Shown here: one piece after another, positions 1 through 8,735 of the stretch
Numbering within the stretch: position 1 is the stretch's first letter
Layout: each line of letters begins with the position of its first letter
DNA from: Prado023 sp963697345
GTDB lineage: Bacteria > Actinomycetota > Actinomycetes > S36-B12 > CAIYMF01
Length of the DNA: 64,000 bases
Assembly: GCA_963697345.1 (NCBI GenBank)
Contig: CAVONS010000008.1
Location: 62,001-126,000 of the forward strand
Direction of reading: 5' to 3'
Made by a program: the position numbers and the translations under genes
The notes under the pieces: generated by a model
Seen by the model: only the letters and a program-made list of their open reading frames with translations
Told to the model about the DNA's origin: nothing
Database searches by the model: none

Positions 1-64
1 GAATGCGACGGTCCGGTGGTTCACTTGTCCTCCACGACCTGGCGATCGCCCCCGAGGAGGAATC

Positions 65-616
65 ATGTTCCAACCCATCCACGCGGCCGTGGCTCTCCCC
101 GCCGAGTCCGGCGGGCCCTTCGACCTCATCAACGGGCTGCCCGTGCATCCGCTGGTGGTGCACGCGGCAGTGGTCCTCGTTCCGCTCACGGCGATCGGGG
201 TCATCGTCATGGCCGTCTGGCCGCGCTTCTCGCAGCGCCACGGCTGGCTCGTGGTCGGCGCCTCCCTGGTTGCCCTGGGCGCCAATCTCGTGGCCAAGGA
301 ATCCGGCGAGGGCCTCGAGGAGCGCATCGGGGACGCTGGTTTCGACCACGCCGAGCTTGGCGATGTCATGCCGATCTTCGCCGCAGCGTTGGCGGTGATC
401 GTGATCGTTCTATGGCTCATCGACAGGCGTGCGCCGGACGACGGCCCAGCTCCCCGGCGTGCGCTGCGGGTCGTGGTGGCCATCCTCGCGGTGCTGGTCG
501 CCGTGGCGAACCTGGTGTGGGTCTACCGGGTCGGGGACTCCGGGGCCAAGTCCGTGTGGACGCCGAAGGTGTCGTCGTCTGTGTCGGGGACATCCGCAGA
601 CGTCGACGACGACTAG
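65..616 (+). CDS. DUF2231-type integral membrane protein
   Basis: The 183-residue product has a short N-terminal lead, then a segment reading LPVHPLVVHAAVVLVPLTAIG, the pattern of the DUF2231 membrane family, in which a conserved His pair sits at the start of the first helix. Four hydrophobic stretches are visible, roughly at residues 30-50, 60-80, 100-120 and 135-155, followed by an acidic Asp-rich tail. The start is supported by a GAGGAGGAA ribosome site a few bases upstream. Some DUF2231 proteins carry a haem-like or redox role, but nothing here shows a specific reaction. It converges on the minus-strand gene ending at 628. Family assignment is likely; function is unknown. Confidence 0.75.
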   Translation: MFQPIHAAVALPAESGGPFDLINGLPVHPLVVHAAVVLVPLTAIGVIVMAVWPRFSQRHGWLVVGASLVALGANLVAKESGEGLEERIGDAGFDHAELGDVMPIFAAALAVIVIVLWLIDRRAPDDGPAPRRALRVVVAILAVLVAVANLVWVYRVGDSGAKSVWTPKVSSSVSGTSADVDDD

Positions 617-627
617 GGCAACTGGGC

Positions 628-876
628 TCAACCAGCCTTCTTGTAGCGGTTGCGCCCGACCATGAAGCCGGCGAGGAACCCGAGCGCCAGCAGCAGGAAC
701 AGCAGGATCCAGCCGGCCGCCGTGATCTCGATCCACAGGAACCGCAGTGAGACCTGACCGGTGTTGCTGAAGACGAAGATGAGGCACACCACGGCGATCG
801 CGATGCCGACGATGGCTCGGGGGCTCAACTGGACGCCACTGCCCGTGGCCTCGCCCGGCTTGTTCAGGTCTGACAT
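628..876 (-). CDS. LapA-domain (DUF1049) small membrane protein
   Basis: This 82-residue protein has two hydrophobic helices with the spacing of LapA/DUF1049 proteins. The first includes VGIAIAVVCLIFVFSNT, which ends in the family's characteristic FxxxN turn, and the second is WILLFLLLALGFLAGFMVG followed by a short basic tail (RNRYKK). The ATG at 876 is chosen because AGGGGAG lies about 8 bases upstream on the minus strand; a longer in-frame reading to 972 lacks support. In E. coli, LapA acts with LapB in envelope assembly, but that role should not be carried over to an actinobacterium. No LapB-like partner is adjacent. Confidence 0.7.
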   Translation of the reverse strand: MSDLNKPGEATGSGVQLSPRAIVGIAIAVVCLIFVFSNTGQVSLRFLWIEITAAGWILLFLLLALGFLAGFMVGRNRYKKAG

Positions 877-1019
877 GTGGACGGCTCCCCTCGCGGAGGT
901 CGACGCCCGCGGATGCCGGCGCCGGAACGTCGCAAAGCGTCGCACAGCCGAGGGTGCGTCGCACGTCAGCACGTCCCCACAGCGCGACCGGGGTGGCTCA
1001 CGTGGGGCACTCTTCTTCC

Positions 1020-2498
1020 ATGGGCGAGGATGTGGCAGGCCGCGCGTTCACCCGCGAGGATCGCCAGCGGTATCGCGACAAGGTCCATCGTTGTCTGGAC
1101 GTCCTGGCGCGGATGCTCACCGAGGAGCGATTCGAGTTCCAGACCCCGCTCACGGGCATGGAGGTCGAGCTCAACCTCATCGACGGCGAGGGCAACCCGG
1201 CCATGCGCAACGCCGAGGTGCTGGCCAGCATCGACAGCCCGGCCTTCGTGCAGGAGCTGGGGCGCTTCAACCTGGAGATCAACGTCGCACCGCAGAGCTT
1301 CGTCGGGGACGGGGCCCGGGTCTACGAGGACCAGGTCCGCGAACAGCTCAACGAAGCCGACGCCCGGGCACACCAGGAGGGTGCCGGGATGGTGATGGTG
1401 GGGATCCTTCCGACCCTTCGCCCGGAGCACATGACCTCGGAGTCGATCAGCACCAACTCCCGCTACGCCCTGCTGGACGAACAGCTGCTGCTGGCCCGGG
1501 GTGAGGACCTGCACATCGACATCCGCGGCGGCAAGGAGTCCCTGGAGGTCTTCGCGGACTCCATCGCGCCCGAGGCCGCGTGCACGAGCGTCCAGTTCCA
1601 CCTGCAGGTCAGCCCGGACGACTTCGCGGCCTCATGGAATGCGGCGCAGTGCCTGGCTGCTGCGCAGGTGGCGCTGGGTGCCAACTCGCCGTTCTTCCTC
1701 GGCAGGGAGCTGTGGCGCGAGACCAGGATCGCGCTGTTCACCCAGGCCACCGACACCCGGCCGGCCGAGATGAAGGCGCAGGGTGTGCGCCCCCGTGTGT
1801 GGTTCGGTGAGCGCTGGGTGACCAGTGTCTTCGACCTCTTCGAGGAGAACCTGACCTACTTCCCGGCGCTGCTGCCCGTCGTCGGTGACGAGGACCCCGT
1901 TGCGGAGCTGGACGCGGGCCGCACGCCGTCGCTGCAGGAGCTGCGCCTGCACAACGGGACCGTGTGGCGATGGAACCGGCCGGTGTACGACGTGGTCGAC
2001 GGCGTCCCGCACCTGCGGGTGGAGAACCGGACCCTGCCCGCGGGTCCCACCGTCGTGGACATCCTTGCCAACGGAGCGTTCTACTTCGGTGCCCTGCACC
2101 ACCTCGCTCACGAGGAACGCCCTGTGTGGTCACGCATGTCGTTCGGCGCGGCGGAGGAGAGCTTCACGCGCGCATCGATCCGCGGCCTCGACGCATCCGT
2201 GTACTGGCCGGGCACGGGCGAGGTCCCCATCAGCGAACTCGTCCTGCGGAGGCTGCTGCCGATGGCCCATGAGGGATTGCGTGAGCTGGGAGTCGATGAT
2301 GACATCCGCGAACGGCTCCTGGGAGTCATCGAGGGTCGGTGCACCTCGGGCGTCAACGGGGCCAGCTGGCAGGTCGAGGCGGTCCACGACTTCGAATCCC
2401 GGGGGATGGACCGGTGGGAGGCCCTGCGTCGGATGACCCAGGAGTATGCGGCTCGGATGCATACGAACACCCCTGTGCACACGTGGGAGCGCGTCTGA
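1020..2498 (+). CDS. Glutamate-cysteine ligase family protein (GCS2-like)
   Basis: The 492-residue product matches the GCS2 family of ATP-dependent carboxylate-amine ligases. Visible features are a GMEVELNLID segment near residue 45 (the glutamate-side acidic strand), RFNLEINVAP near residue 85, and later SVQFHLQV and LRVENRTLPAGPT, which fit the ATP/metal-binding core. Family members make gamma-glutamylcysteine from glutamate and cysteine, or related amide bonds. The usual ergothioneine partners (egtB, egtC, egtD) are not next to it, so naming it egtA would be unsafe. The start is uncertain: ATG 1020 is used, but GTG 1002 lies in frame upstream with a GGGGTGG site before it. It appears to be a single gene. 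Confidence 0.75.
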   Translation: MGEDVAGRAFTREDRQRYRDKVHRCLDVLARMLTEERFEFQTPLTGMEVELNLIDGEGNPAMRNAEVLASIDSPAFVQELGRFNLEINVAPQSFVGDGARVYEDQVREQLNEADARAHQEGAGMVMVGILPTLRPEHMTSESISTNSRYALLDEQLLLARGEDLHIDIRGGKESLEVFADSIAPEAACTSVQFHLQVSPDDFAASWNAAQCLAAAQVALGANSPFFLGRELWRETRIALFTQATDTRPAEMKAQGVRPRVWFGERWVTSVFDLFEENLTYFPALLPVVGDEDPVAELDAGRTPSLQELRLHNGTVWRWNRPVYDVVDGVPHLRVENRTLPAGPTVVDILANGAFYFGALHHLAHEERPVWSRMSFGAAEESFTRASIRGLDASVYWPGTGEVPISELVLRRLLPMAHEGLRELGVDDDIRERLLGVIEGRCTSGVNGASWQVEAVHDFESRGMDRWEALRRMTQEYAARMHTNTPVHTWERV

Positions 2499-2593
2499 CC
2501 CGGCGACCGCATCAACGGCCGCATCAACGGCCGCTGTCTGCAAGGATCGGGACGTCCGGTTGGGATCGCTTTGGTGAGGGCAGGAGGAGCGCC

Positions 2594-3145
2594 GTGTCGG
2601 CCGATGCCGTCTCCGCTGCGCGGGCCGAGCGAGATCGCATGGGCGCCACCGACTGCGAGCGCCTGCGCCCCGGCCTGGTGGCCCAGCCCGTCAACACCCT
2701 CACGAGCCTGGGGTATGTGGCTGGTGCTGCGACCGTGCTGGGGAGGGCCGGGAGGGCGGATCCCGACAATGCTCCGAACGTGGCGGTCTACGCGAGCCTG
2801 ATGGCCCTGGTCGGCGCCGGCAGCGTGGCCTTCCACGGACCCCAGCCAGCCGGGGCCAAGCTGATGCATGACCTGCCGATACCCGCACTGATCGGCGTGG
2901 CGCTCGGGACCCCCCTGATCCGCACGTGGCGCGGCACGGACCCGGCCCCGGGCTGGACAGCCCGGCGGGGCGCTGCGCTGGCCGGGACCACACTCGTGGC
3001 GGTGGCCTGCTACGCCGCTGGGCGTACCGATTCGCCCACCTGCAACCCCGACAGCCCGGTGCAGTTCCACGGGTTGTGGCATCTCCTGTCGGCCGCCGCA
3101 TTCGTCGTCGGCGGCGAAATCCTGTACCGAGGGGTGGATCGATGA
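2594..3145 (+). CDS. CREST-superfamily (alkaline ceramidase-like) membrane protein
   Basis: The 183-residue polytopic protein carries the scattered metal-ligand pattern of the CREST/ceramidase hydrolase superfamily: TDCERL near the N-terminus, QPVNTLTSLGYVAG, a GAGSVAFHG segment, MHDLP, and QFHGLWHLLSAAA near the C-terminus. In this family, His and Asp residues hold a zinc that hydrolyses amide or ester bonds in membrane lipids. The GTG start at 2594 is chosen for its AGGAGGA site 5 bases upstream. The stop overlaps the next start (ATGA), so it is translationally coupled to the acyltransferase gene, which supports a lipid role. Superfamily membership is likely; the substrate is not known. Confidence 0.65.
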   Translation: MSADAVSAARAERDRMGATDCERLRPGLVAQPVNTLTSLGYVAGAATVLGRAGRADPDNAPNVAVYASLMALVGAGSVAFHGPQPAGAKLMHDLPIPALIGVALGTPLIRTWRGTDPAPGWTARRGAALAGTTLVAVACYAAGRTDSPTCNPDSPVQFHGLWHLLSAAAFVVGGEILYRGVDR

Positions 3146-4452
3146 GTGACAGGAAGCCCGGGGGAGTACTGCGACGCCTGGCTCGGATGGCGGCGAACCT
3201 CGTCTATCGGGACATCGACGTCCATGTGGCATCGGGTCCTGCAGCCGACAGGCCGATCCTGGCTGTGGCCAATCACTTCGGCGGGCTGGCCGACGGGGTG
3301 CTCCTGGTCGACAGCTCCCCGCGGATGCCCAGGATTGTTGCCCGCGACGTCATCTGGAACGTCTCCCTGGTGGGCAGGCTGGCCACGGCCGCAGGAATGA
3401 TCCCGGTCCACCGGGCTGCCGACGGAGACGCCCGCGCGACCAACGATCAGATGTTCGCATCCGCCTACGAGATCCTCCGCGAGCGTGAGCTCGTGCTGAT
3501 CTTCCCCGAGGGTGTCACCCAGGATGTTCCGCATATGGCGGAGGTCAAGACCGGTGCGGCGCGCATCGCGCTGGGTGCCCGCGAGGCGGGGGTGCAGGGG
3601 ATCCTGATCCAACCGGTCGGCCTGCACTACGAGAACAAGGCGGGTTTCCGTTCCCGGGCCCTGGTGAACCTGGGGCCGATGATCGATCTGGACCGATGGG
3701 TTGCCGAGCGTCCCGCACCCGTCGTCGGGGGTGCCGATGATCGGGCCGCCGTGGCTGACCTCACCGCCCTGGTGAACACGAAGCTGCGTCACGTGGCGCC
3801 GGACTACCCGGACTGGGATCAGGCCCACTCCCTGGAGACGGTTGCCGAGGTGCTGCTCACCGACGTTGACAGGACTGCTCCACCGCCCATGCAGTACGGC
3901 GATGTCGCGCTGATGGGATCTCGGCTCAACCGGGTGTCGGAGCCCGAGCGGGGGCAGCTGGTCACGTTGGGCGCGCAGTACCAAGCGGCGCTGCGGGCCA
4001 GCCACACCTCCGATCAGGCCGTGGCCACCGCCGCGGCCCCGGTCCGGTCGTGGGGCTGGGTGCTGGATCTCGTGCTGGTCGTGCTCCTGCTGCCGTTCGC
4101 GTTCGTGGGCCTGGCGGCCGTCGCGGTCCCCCTGCTGCTTGTTCTCATCGCGAGCCGCCTGCGGATCGCCCCGGCGGTGCGCGCCACTGTGGTCCCCGGA
4201 TTGGCGATGCTGCTGTTCCTGGGGGAGTGGGTCCTCGTCGCCCTGCAGACCGGAGAGGACGGCGACCTCGAGTTCGGGCTGGCGGCGGCGGTGCTCTTCC
4301 CCTTCCTGGTGGCTGCGCTGTTCTTCGTCGTCGAACGGGTCGCCATCCTGTGGCAGCGGTGGAAGCGCAGGCGGCAGCCCGGCGCCGAAGAGCTGCCAGC
4401 CCTGCAGGCCCTGCGGGCCGAGGTTGCCCAGAAGGGGTGGGCGGCGCTGTGA
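3142..4452 (+). CDS. PlsC-type phospholipid/glycerol acyltransferase with C-terminal membrane domain
   Basis: The 436-residue product has an acyltransferase domain at about residues 30-240. Motif I is NHFGGLAD, a His with five residues before Asp, the spacing seen in the NHPNSFLD-type GPAT-like family. A later LIFPEGVTQ gives the FPEG motif. After residue 290 there are three or four hydrophobic helices (including LDLVLVVLLLPFAFVG), then a basic tail. It would transfer an acyl chain to a glycerolipid or similar acceptor at the membrane. The start overlaps the upstream ceramidase-like gene by 4 bp, and its stop overlaps the next gene by 4 bp, making a three-gene operon. The exact acceptor cannot be read from sequence. 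Confidence 0.8.
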   Translation: MSDRKPGGVLRRLARMAANLVYRDIDVHVASGPAADRPILAVANHFGGLADGVLLVDSSPRMPRIVARDVIWNVSLVGRLATAAGMIPVHRAADGDARATNDQMFASAYEILRERELVLIFPEGVTQDVPHMAEVKTGAARIALGAREAGVQGILIQPVGLHYENKAGFRSRALVNLGPMIDLDRWVAERPAPVVGGADDRAAVADLTALVNTKLRHVAPDYPDWDQAHSLETVAEVLLTDVDRTAPPPMQYGDVALMGSRLNRVSEPERGQLVTLGAQYQAALRASHTSDQAVATAAAPVRSWGWVLDLVLVVLLLPFAFVGLAAVAVPLLLVLIASRLRIAPAVRATVVPGLAMLLFLGEWVLVALQTGEDGDLEFGLAAAVLFPFLVAALFFVVERVAILWQRWKRRRQPGAEELPALQALRAEVAQKGWAAL

Positions 4453-4766
4453 GCGGCTGGATCGGCGACCACGTGATCGTCATCGTCATCCCACTGCTGG
4501 CCGTCTGGATGATCGTCCTGGTCGACATCGTTCGGCAGCCCAGGCTGTCGACGAGGATGAAGTGGATCTGGGGCGTGGGCTGCAGCCTGGCGTGGCCGCT
4601 GATGATCATCTACTGGATCACGCGTCCGGTGCAGGGCCGGATCGAGCGCACGCGAGCCGGGACCTCACCCAGGGACAGACTCGTGCAGGCAGTGCTGGAC
4701 CACGAGGACGGACGCATCAACGACTCGGAGATGACGGCGATCGCCAGCCAGCTGCGCGAGCAGTAG
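4449..4766 (+). CDS. PLDc_N-like small membrane protein
   Basis: The 105-residue protein begins with a GTG overlapping the preceding stop (GTGA). Two hydrophobic helices (VIVIVIPLLAVWMIVLVDIV and the segment around WGVGCSLAWPLMIIYWI) match the phospholipase-D nuclease N-terminal (PLDc_N) pattern, a two-helix membrane module often encoded alone. It is followed by a basic, soluble segment of about 40 residues ending ASQLREQ, which resembles the short oligomerisation tails (SHOCT-like) of small actinobacterial proteins. It is the last gene of the ceramidase-like/acyltransferase operon. Function is unknown. Confidence 0.65.
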   Translation: MSGWIGDHVIVIVIPLLAVWMIVLVDIVRQPRLSTRMKWIWGVGCSLAWPLMIIYWITRPVQGRIERTRAGTSPRDRLVQAVLDHEDGRINDSEMTAIASQLREQ

Positions 4767-4846
4767 GCCACGCGCCTGCCACTGGCGTGGACCCGATCGG
4801 GTGCTGATGCTCAACCCGGCGCACCTCGAGGTCGAGAACCCAGGAC

Positions 4847-6908
4847 ATGGGTGCAGTCACGGGCCTGCGGGCATCCCGCCGCGGGAGCGTGCGCGCCGCC
4901 ACAGCCCTGGGGACTGCTCTCGCCCTCGTGCTCGGCGCCGGTGGCCCGGCATCGTCCGCACCCGCCGGCGGCCGTGGGCCCGGTGCCGCTGGTATCCCAC
5001 AGGCGTGCCTTGAGCCCGTCCTTCCGGGCCCCGCACGCGGTTCGGCCGCTGTGCGCGCCTTGGGAGCGAACATGCTCGCGGCTGCTGCCCGCTATGGCAC
5101 GAGTTCCGTCGAGCTGGCAGCCGAGCTGCGTGAGGACAACACGCTCTGGGTTGACGAGTGCGGCGTCCCGTACTTCCAGGACGAGCTCCCGGCCGACCTC
5201 GAGCCTGGGCCGGAGGTTGCCTCGGCGGAGGGCGCGGACTGGCCGGTCGTGGTCGCCGCTGAGCAGGCCTTCACCCTGCACAGCCGCCCTGGCTCCAACC
5301 GCGTGATCCACCTCGACTTCGATGGCCATGAGATCTCAGGCACCGCGTGGAACGCCGTCTACAACCAGGCCCCGTGGACAGCCCCACCGTTCTCCACCGA
5401 CGGCGATCCCACCACCTTCTCGGCCTCCGAGCGTTCGGTCATCATCGACGTGTGGCGCCGGGTGGCCCAGGACTACGCCCCCTTCGACGTCGATGTCACC
5501 ACGCAGGACCCGGGTGCTGAGGCACTCACACGGTCGGGATCGGCCGACGCCCAGTTCGGGACGCGAGTGCTCATCAGCCCCGATGCGACGCAGTCCCAGT
5601 GCGGGTGTGGTGGCCGGGCCTACATCGATGTGGTCGACCGCACCATCAACCACGCCTACTACCAGCCGGCGTGGGTCTATCCCCAGGCCCTGTCCAACAA
5701 CGCGAAGTACATCGCGGACGCCGCCAGCCACGAGGCGGGGCACAACTTCGGTCTCAGCCATGACGGTACCCAGTCGGCCAGCTACTTCGGCGGCAGCCAG
5801 GGATGGGGCCCGATCATGGGCGCGCCCTACGGGCAACCTGTCACCCAGTGGAGCAACGGCAGCTACCCGGGCGCCAACAACACCCAGGACGACCTGACGC
5901 TGATCTCGGCCAATGGGGCTCCGCTCCTGCCCGATGATGTCGTGCAAGCTGCGACACTGGCGTTGCCGGGGTCAGTCGCGGGCCTGGTCAACGGTCCGCT
6001 GGACGTCGACGACTTCACCATCCAGGCGCCGACAGGCACGCTGACGATCTCTGTGGCGCCGCACTGGCCCGGCCCCAACCTCGATTCCGGACTTGTCCTG
6101 CGCGACGCCGGCGGCGGCCTCGTGGCCACGTCTGCGCCTGTCTACAGCGGGAGTGCGGTGCAGGCCTCGATGGGGGCAGTGATCGTCGTGGACGTCGCCG
6201 CGGGGACCTACACCGTCAGCGTTGAGGGCACTGGAAACGGGATCGCGGGGTCAGCTGGCCAGAGTGATGACGGCAGTGTCGGGTGGTACACGCTGACGGC
6301 CAGTACGACAGGAACGGCCGTGGATCCGACGCCGACGCCGACGCCCACGCCGACCCCGACGCCCACGCCGACCCCGACGCCCACGCCGACCGTGACGCCG
6401 ACCCCGACGCCGACCCCGACCCCGACGCCGACGCCGACCCCGACCCCGACCCCGACGCCGACGCCCGACCCCGACGCCCACGCCGACCGTGACGCCGACC
6501 CCGACGCCCACCCCGACCCCGACGCCGACCCCGACGCCGACCGTGACGCCGACCGTGACGCCCACCCCGACGCCCACGCCGACGCCCACGCCGACGCCCA
6601 CTCCAGTGACCCCGCAGGCCCAGCCGAGGCCCCCTGTGGTGGCGATCGCGGCGCTGGCTGTGCAGACCACGACCGTGCCGCGCGTGAAGCGCAAGAAGCG
6701 CTACCGCGCCCAGTTGGAGGCCTCCGGCGGAGTGGCGCCGTACACGTGGAAGCGGACGAAGCGATCCCTGCCCAAGGGGCTGAAGCTCACAAGGTCCGGG
6801 GTGATCCAGGGCAAGGCGAAGGCGCGGGCCACCAAGAAGGTGCGCGTCCACGTCACGGACTCGGCGGGCACTCGAAGGGCCGTGTGGATCCGGATCCGGG
6901 TCCGCTGA
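4847..6908 (+). CDS. Secreted metzincin-type zinc protease with Thr-Pro stalk, frameshifted
   Basis: The product starts with a signal peptide (basic start, then TALGTALALVLGAGGPASSA). A zinc site HEAGHNFGLSH at residues 295-305 gives the full HExxHxxGxxH metzincin motif, and a later GPIMG supplies the Met-turn. Around residue 495 a long Thr-Pro repeat begins. An apparent extra C within CCC at 6464-6466 changes frame. Without it the protein would be 686 residues, ending in an Ig-like putative domain (YRAQLEASGGVAPYTW, then LPKGLKLTRSGVIQGKA) that stops at 6908. As written, the frame instead continues into an Asp/Ala/His-rich tail to 6991. It converges on cysE, only 10 bp away. The protease call is strong; whether the frameshift is real is open. 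Confidence 0.8.
6329..6606 (+). repeat. Hexanucleotide (Thr-Pro) coding repeat tract
   Basis: About 280 bp made almost entirely of 6-base units such as ACGCCG, ACCCCG, ACGCCC and ACCGTG, encoding alternating Thr and Pro (with a few Val). This is a typical extended cell-wall stalk between a secreted enzyme and its C-terminal domain. The irregular unit at 6461-6472 carries one additional C and shifts the reading frame. The opposite reading frames are open throughout because of the composition, which explains several spurious long ORFs here. Confidence 0.9.
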
Positions 6909-6918
6909 GCCCCGGGAC

Positions 6919-7692
6919 TCAGATCGAGAAGTCCTCGAGCTCCTCCCACTGGCCCGCACCGGTCGGATGCAGGTGGAACTCGTTCGCGTGACCGGTGACC
7001 GAGACCTCCAGGGAGTCCACCCGCTCGAGGAGGTTGGCCACGGCCGCACCGATGAGGTCCGGCTGGTTGGCATGCTCGAGGTCGGGCTTGTCGGTGGCGG
7101 TGTGTGGCGTCAGGCGGGCGATCACCTGGCCGGGAACGCCCACCACGACCGAGTTGTCGGCAACGGGGCGCACCACCACGGCGTTGCCACCGATCCGCGA
7201 GTCGTGCCCCACATCGATGGGCCCCAGGACCTTCGCGCCGGCCCCGATCGTCACGCGGTCACCCACGGTGGGATGGCGCTTGCCGGGCTGGAGGCTGGTG
7301 CCGCCGAGGGTGACTCCGTGGTAGATCGTCACGTCGCTGCCGACCTCGGCGGTCTCCCCGATGACCACGCCCATGCCGTGGTCGATGAACAGGCCCGGTC
7401 CCAGCGTCGCGCCGGGGTGGATCTCCACGCCGGTCAGCCCGCGGGCCACCTGCGAGACAGCACGGGCCGCGAGGTAGTGGTCCCGACGCCACAGGGCACT
7501 GGACACCCGATGGGCCCAGACCGCATGCACGCCGGAGTACAGCAGAGCCACCTCTGTCCTGGACCTGGCTGCGGGGTCACGTTCGAAGACGCACTCGACG
7601 TCCCGGCGCATGTCGGCCAGGACCTCGGCGGCCCGGGTCGCCGCGGGGCTGGCTGCTGCGCCTCGTTCGCGTGGTTGTCGCCGGAGCGCCAT
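6919..7692 (-). CDS. cysE: Serine O-acetyltransferase
   Basis: CysE transfers acetyl from acetyl-CoA to L-serine, giving the O-acetylserine used by CysK, whose gene ends 3 bp upstream. The 257-residue product has the N-terminal helical part (MRRDVECVFERDPAARS), then left-handed beta-helix hexapeptides with FIDHGMGVVIGE and IYHGVTLGG carrying the catalytic Asp/His pair. The beta helix ends near VVGVPGQVI. An additional tail of about 60 residues follows and ends in Ile (EELEDFSI); in characterised cysteine synthase complexes the CysE C-terminal Ile docks in the CysK active site. The start could instead be the ATG at 7611, which has a better ribosome site and matches the usual family start. Confidence 0.9.
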   Translation of the reverse strand: MALRRQPRERGAAASPAATRAAEVLADMRRDVECVFERDPAARSRTEVALLYSGVHAVWAHRVSSALWRRDHYLAARAVSQVARGLTGVEIHPGATLGPGLFIDHGMGVVIGETAEVGSDVTIYHGVTLGGTSLQPGKRHPTVGDRVTIGAGAKVLGPIDVGHDSRIGGNAVVVRPVADNSVVVGVPGQVIARLTPHTATDKPDLEHANQPDLIGAAVANLLERVDSLEVSVTGHANEFHLHPTGAGQWEELEDFSI

Positions 7693-7695
7693 CAG

Positions 7696-8628
7696 CTAGT
7701 CGACGAGGTCGGCGAAGAGGGCAGTCGACAGGTAGCGCTCGCCGTAGGACGGGATGATCACCACGATCGTCCTGCCCGCATTCTCGGGACGTGCTGCGAC
7801 CTGCGCGGCCGCCCAGATCGCAGCGCCGGACGAGATCCCGACGAGCAGGCCCTCCTCCGCCGCCGCGCGCCTGGCGGTCGCCATGGCCTTGTCGGCATCC
7901 ACGGTCACGATCTCGTCGTACACGTCGGTGTCGAGGATGGGGGGGACGAACCCGGCCCCGATGCCCTGCAGGGGGTGCGGACCCTTCGCGCCGCCGGACA
8001 GGACCGGTGAGGCAGACGGCTCGACCGCGATCATCTGCACGCCCGGCTTGCGCTCGCGCAGCACCTGGCCGATCCCGGTGATGGTGCCGCCCGTACCCAC
8101 GCCGGCGACCACGATGTCGACGGTGCCGTCGGTGTCGTTCCAGATCTCCTCGGCGGTGGTGCGCCGGTGGATCGCCGGGTTGGCGGCATTCTCGAACTGC
8201 TGCGGCATGACGTAGTTGTCGTGCTCGGCGACGAGCTCGCGAGCCTTGCTGATCGCGCCCCCCATGCCGTCCGGGCCCGGGGTGAGGATGATCTCGGCCC
8301 CGTAGGCGCGCAGGACCATCCGGCGCTCCTTGCTCATCGTCTCGGGCATCGTCAGGACGCACTTGATCCCGCGGGCGGCGCAGACCATGGCCAGCGCGAT
8401 GCCGGTGTTGCCACTGGTCGGCTCGACGATCACGGTGTCCGGACCGATCAGGCCGGCCTCCTCAGCGGCGTCGAGCATGGCCACGCCGATGCGGTCCTTC
8501 ACGGAGTTGGCCGGGTTGAAGAACTCCAACTTGGCCAGGACTGTTGCTCCGGCCCCGTCGGTCACGCGGTTGAGCCGCACGAGTGGCGTGTTGCCAATGA
8601 GTTCGGTGACGTCTGCTGCGATATGCAT
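7696..8628 (-). CDS. cysK: Cysteine synthase A (O-acetylserine sulfhydrylase)
   Basis: The 310-residue PLP enzyme joins O-acetylserine with sulfide to make cysteine. The PLP lysine lies in NPANSVKDRIG (about residue 42), the substrate loop is EPTSGNTGIALA, and the phosphate-binding glycine loop is GVGTGGTITG. A C-terminal GISSGAAIWAA is also typical. The ATG at 8628 gives the canonical start (MHIAADVTELIGNTPLVRL); GGAGG lies about 14 bases upstream, slightly far. It is followed directly by cysE, so the two steps of cysteine synthesis are co-transcribed. Confidence 0.95.
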   Translation of the reverse strand: MHIAADVTELIGNTPLVRLNRVTDGAGATVLAKLEFFNPANSVKDRIGVAMLDAAEEAGLIGPDTVIVEPTSGNTGIALAMVCAARGIKCVLTMPETMSKERRMVLRAYGAEIILTPGPDGMGGAISKARELVAEHDNYVMPQQFENAANPAIHRRTTAEEIWNDTDGTVDIVVAGVGTGGTITGIGQVLRERKPGVQMIAVEPSASPVLSGGAKGPHPLQGIGAGFVPPILDTDVYDEIVTVDADKAMATARRAAAEEGLLVGISSGAAIWAAAQVAARPENAGRTIVVIIPSYGERYLSTALFADLVD

Positions 8629-8735
8629 GGGGAGAATCGTAGTCCTCCACCTGAATTTGGCAACACTGAGGTTGGAGAATTGCCCGGCAGGCCTTCCTGT
8701 CGCTCGCGCCACCCCGCAGGCATACTGCTGGGCGC

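Noticed and set aside
1..64. A possible 3' end of an upstream gene before the DUF2231 gene.
   Set aside because: The remaining frames are short with no recognisable segment, so a partial gene cannot be supported.
6329..6606. Short tandem repeats that could suggest a CRISPR array or a regulatory repeat.
   Set aside because: The 6-base unit has no spacers and encodes a Thr-Pro stalk in frame with a secreted protein, so it is a coding repeat.
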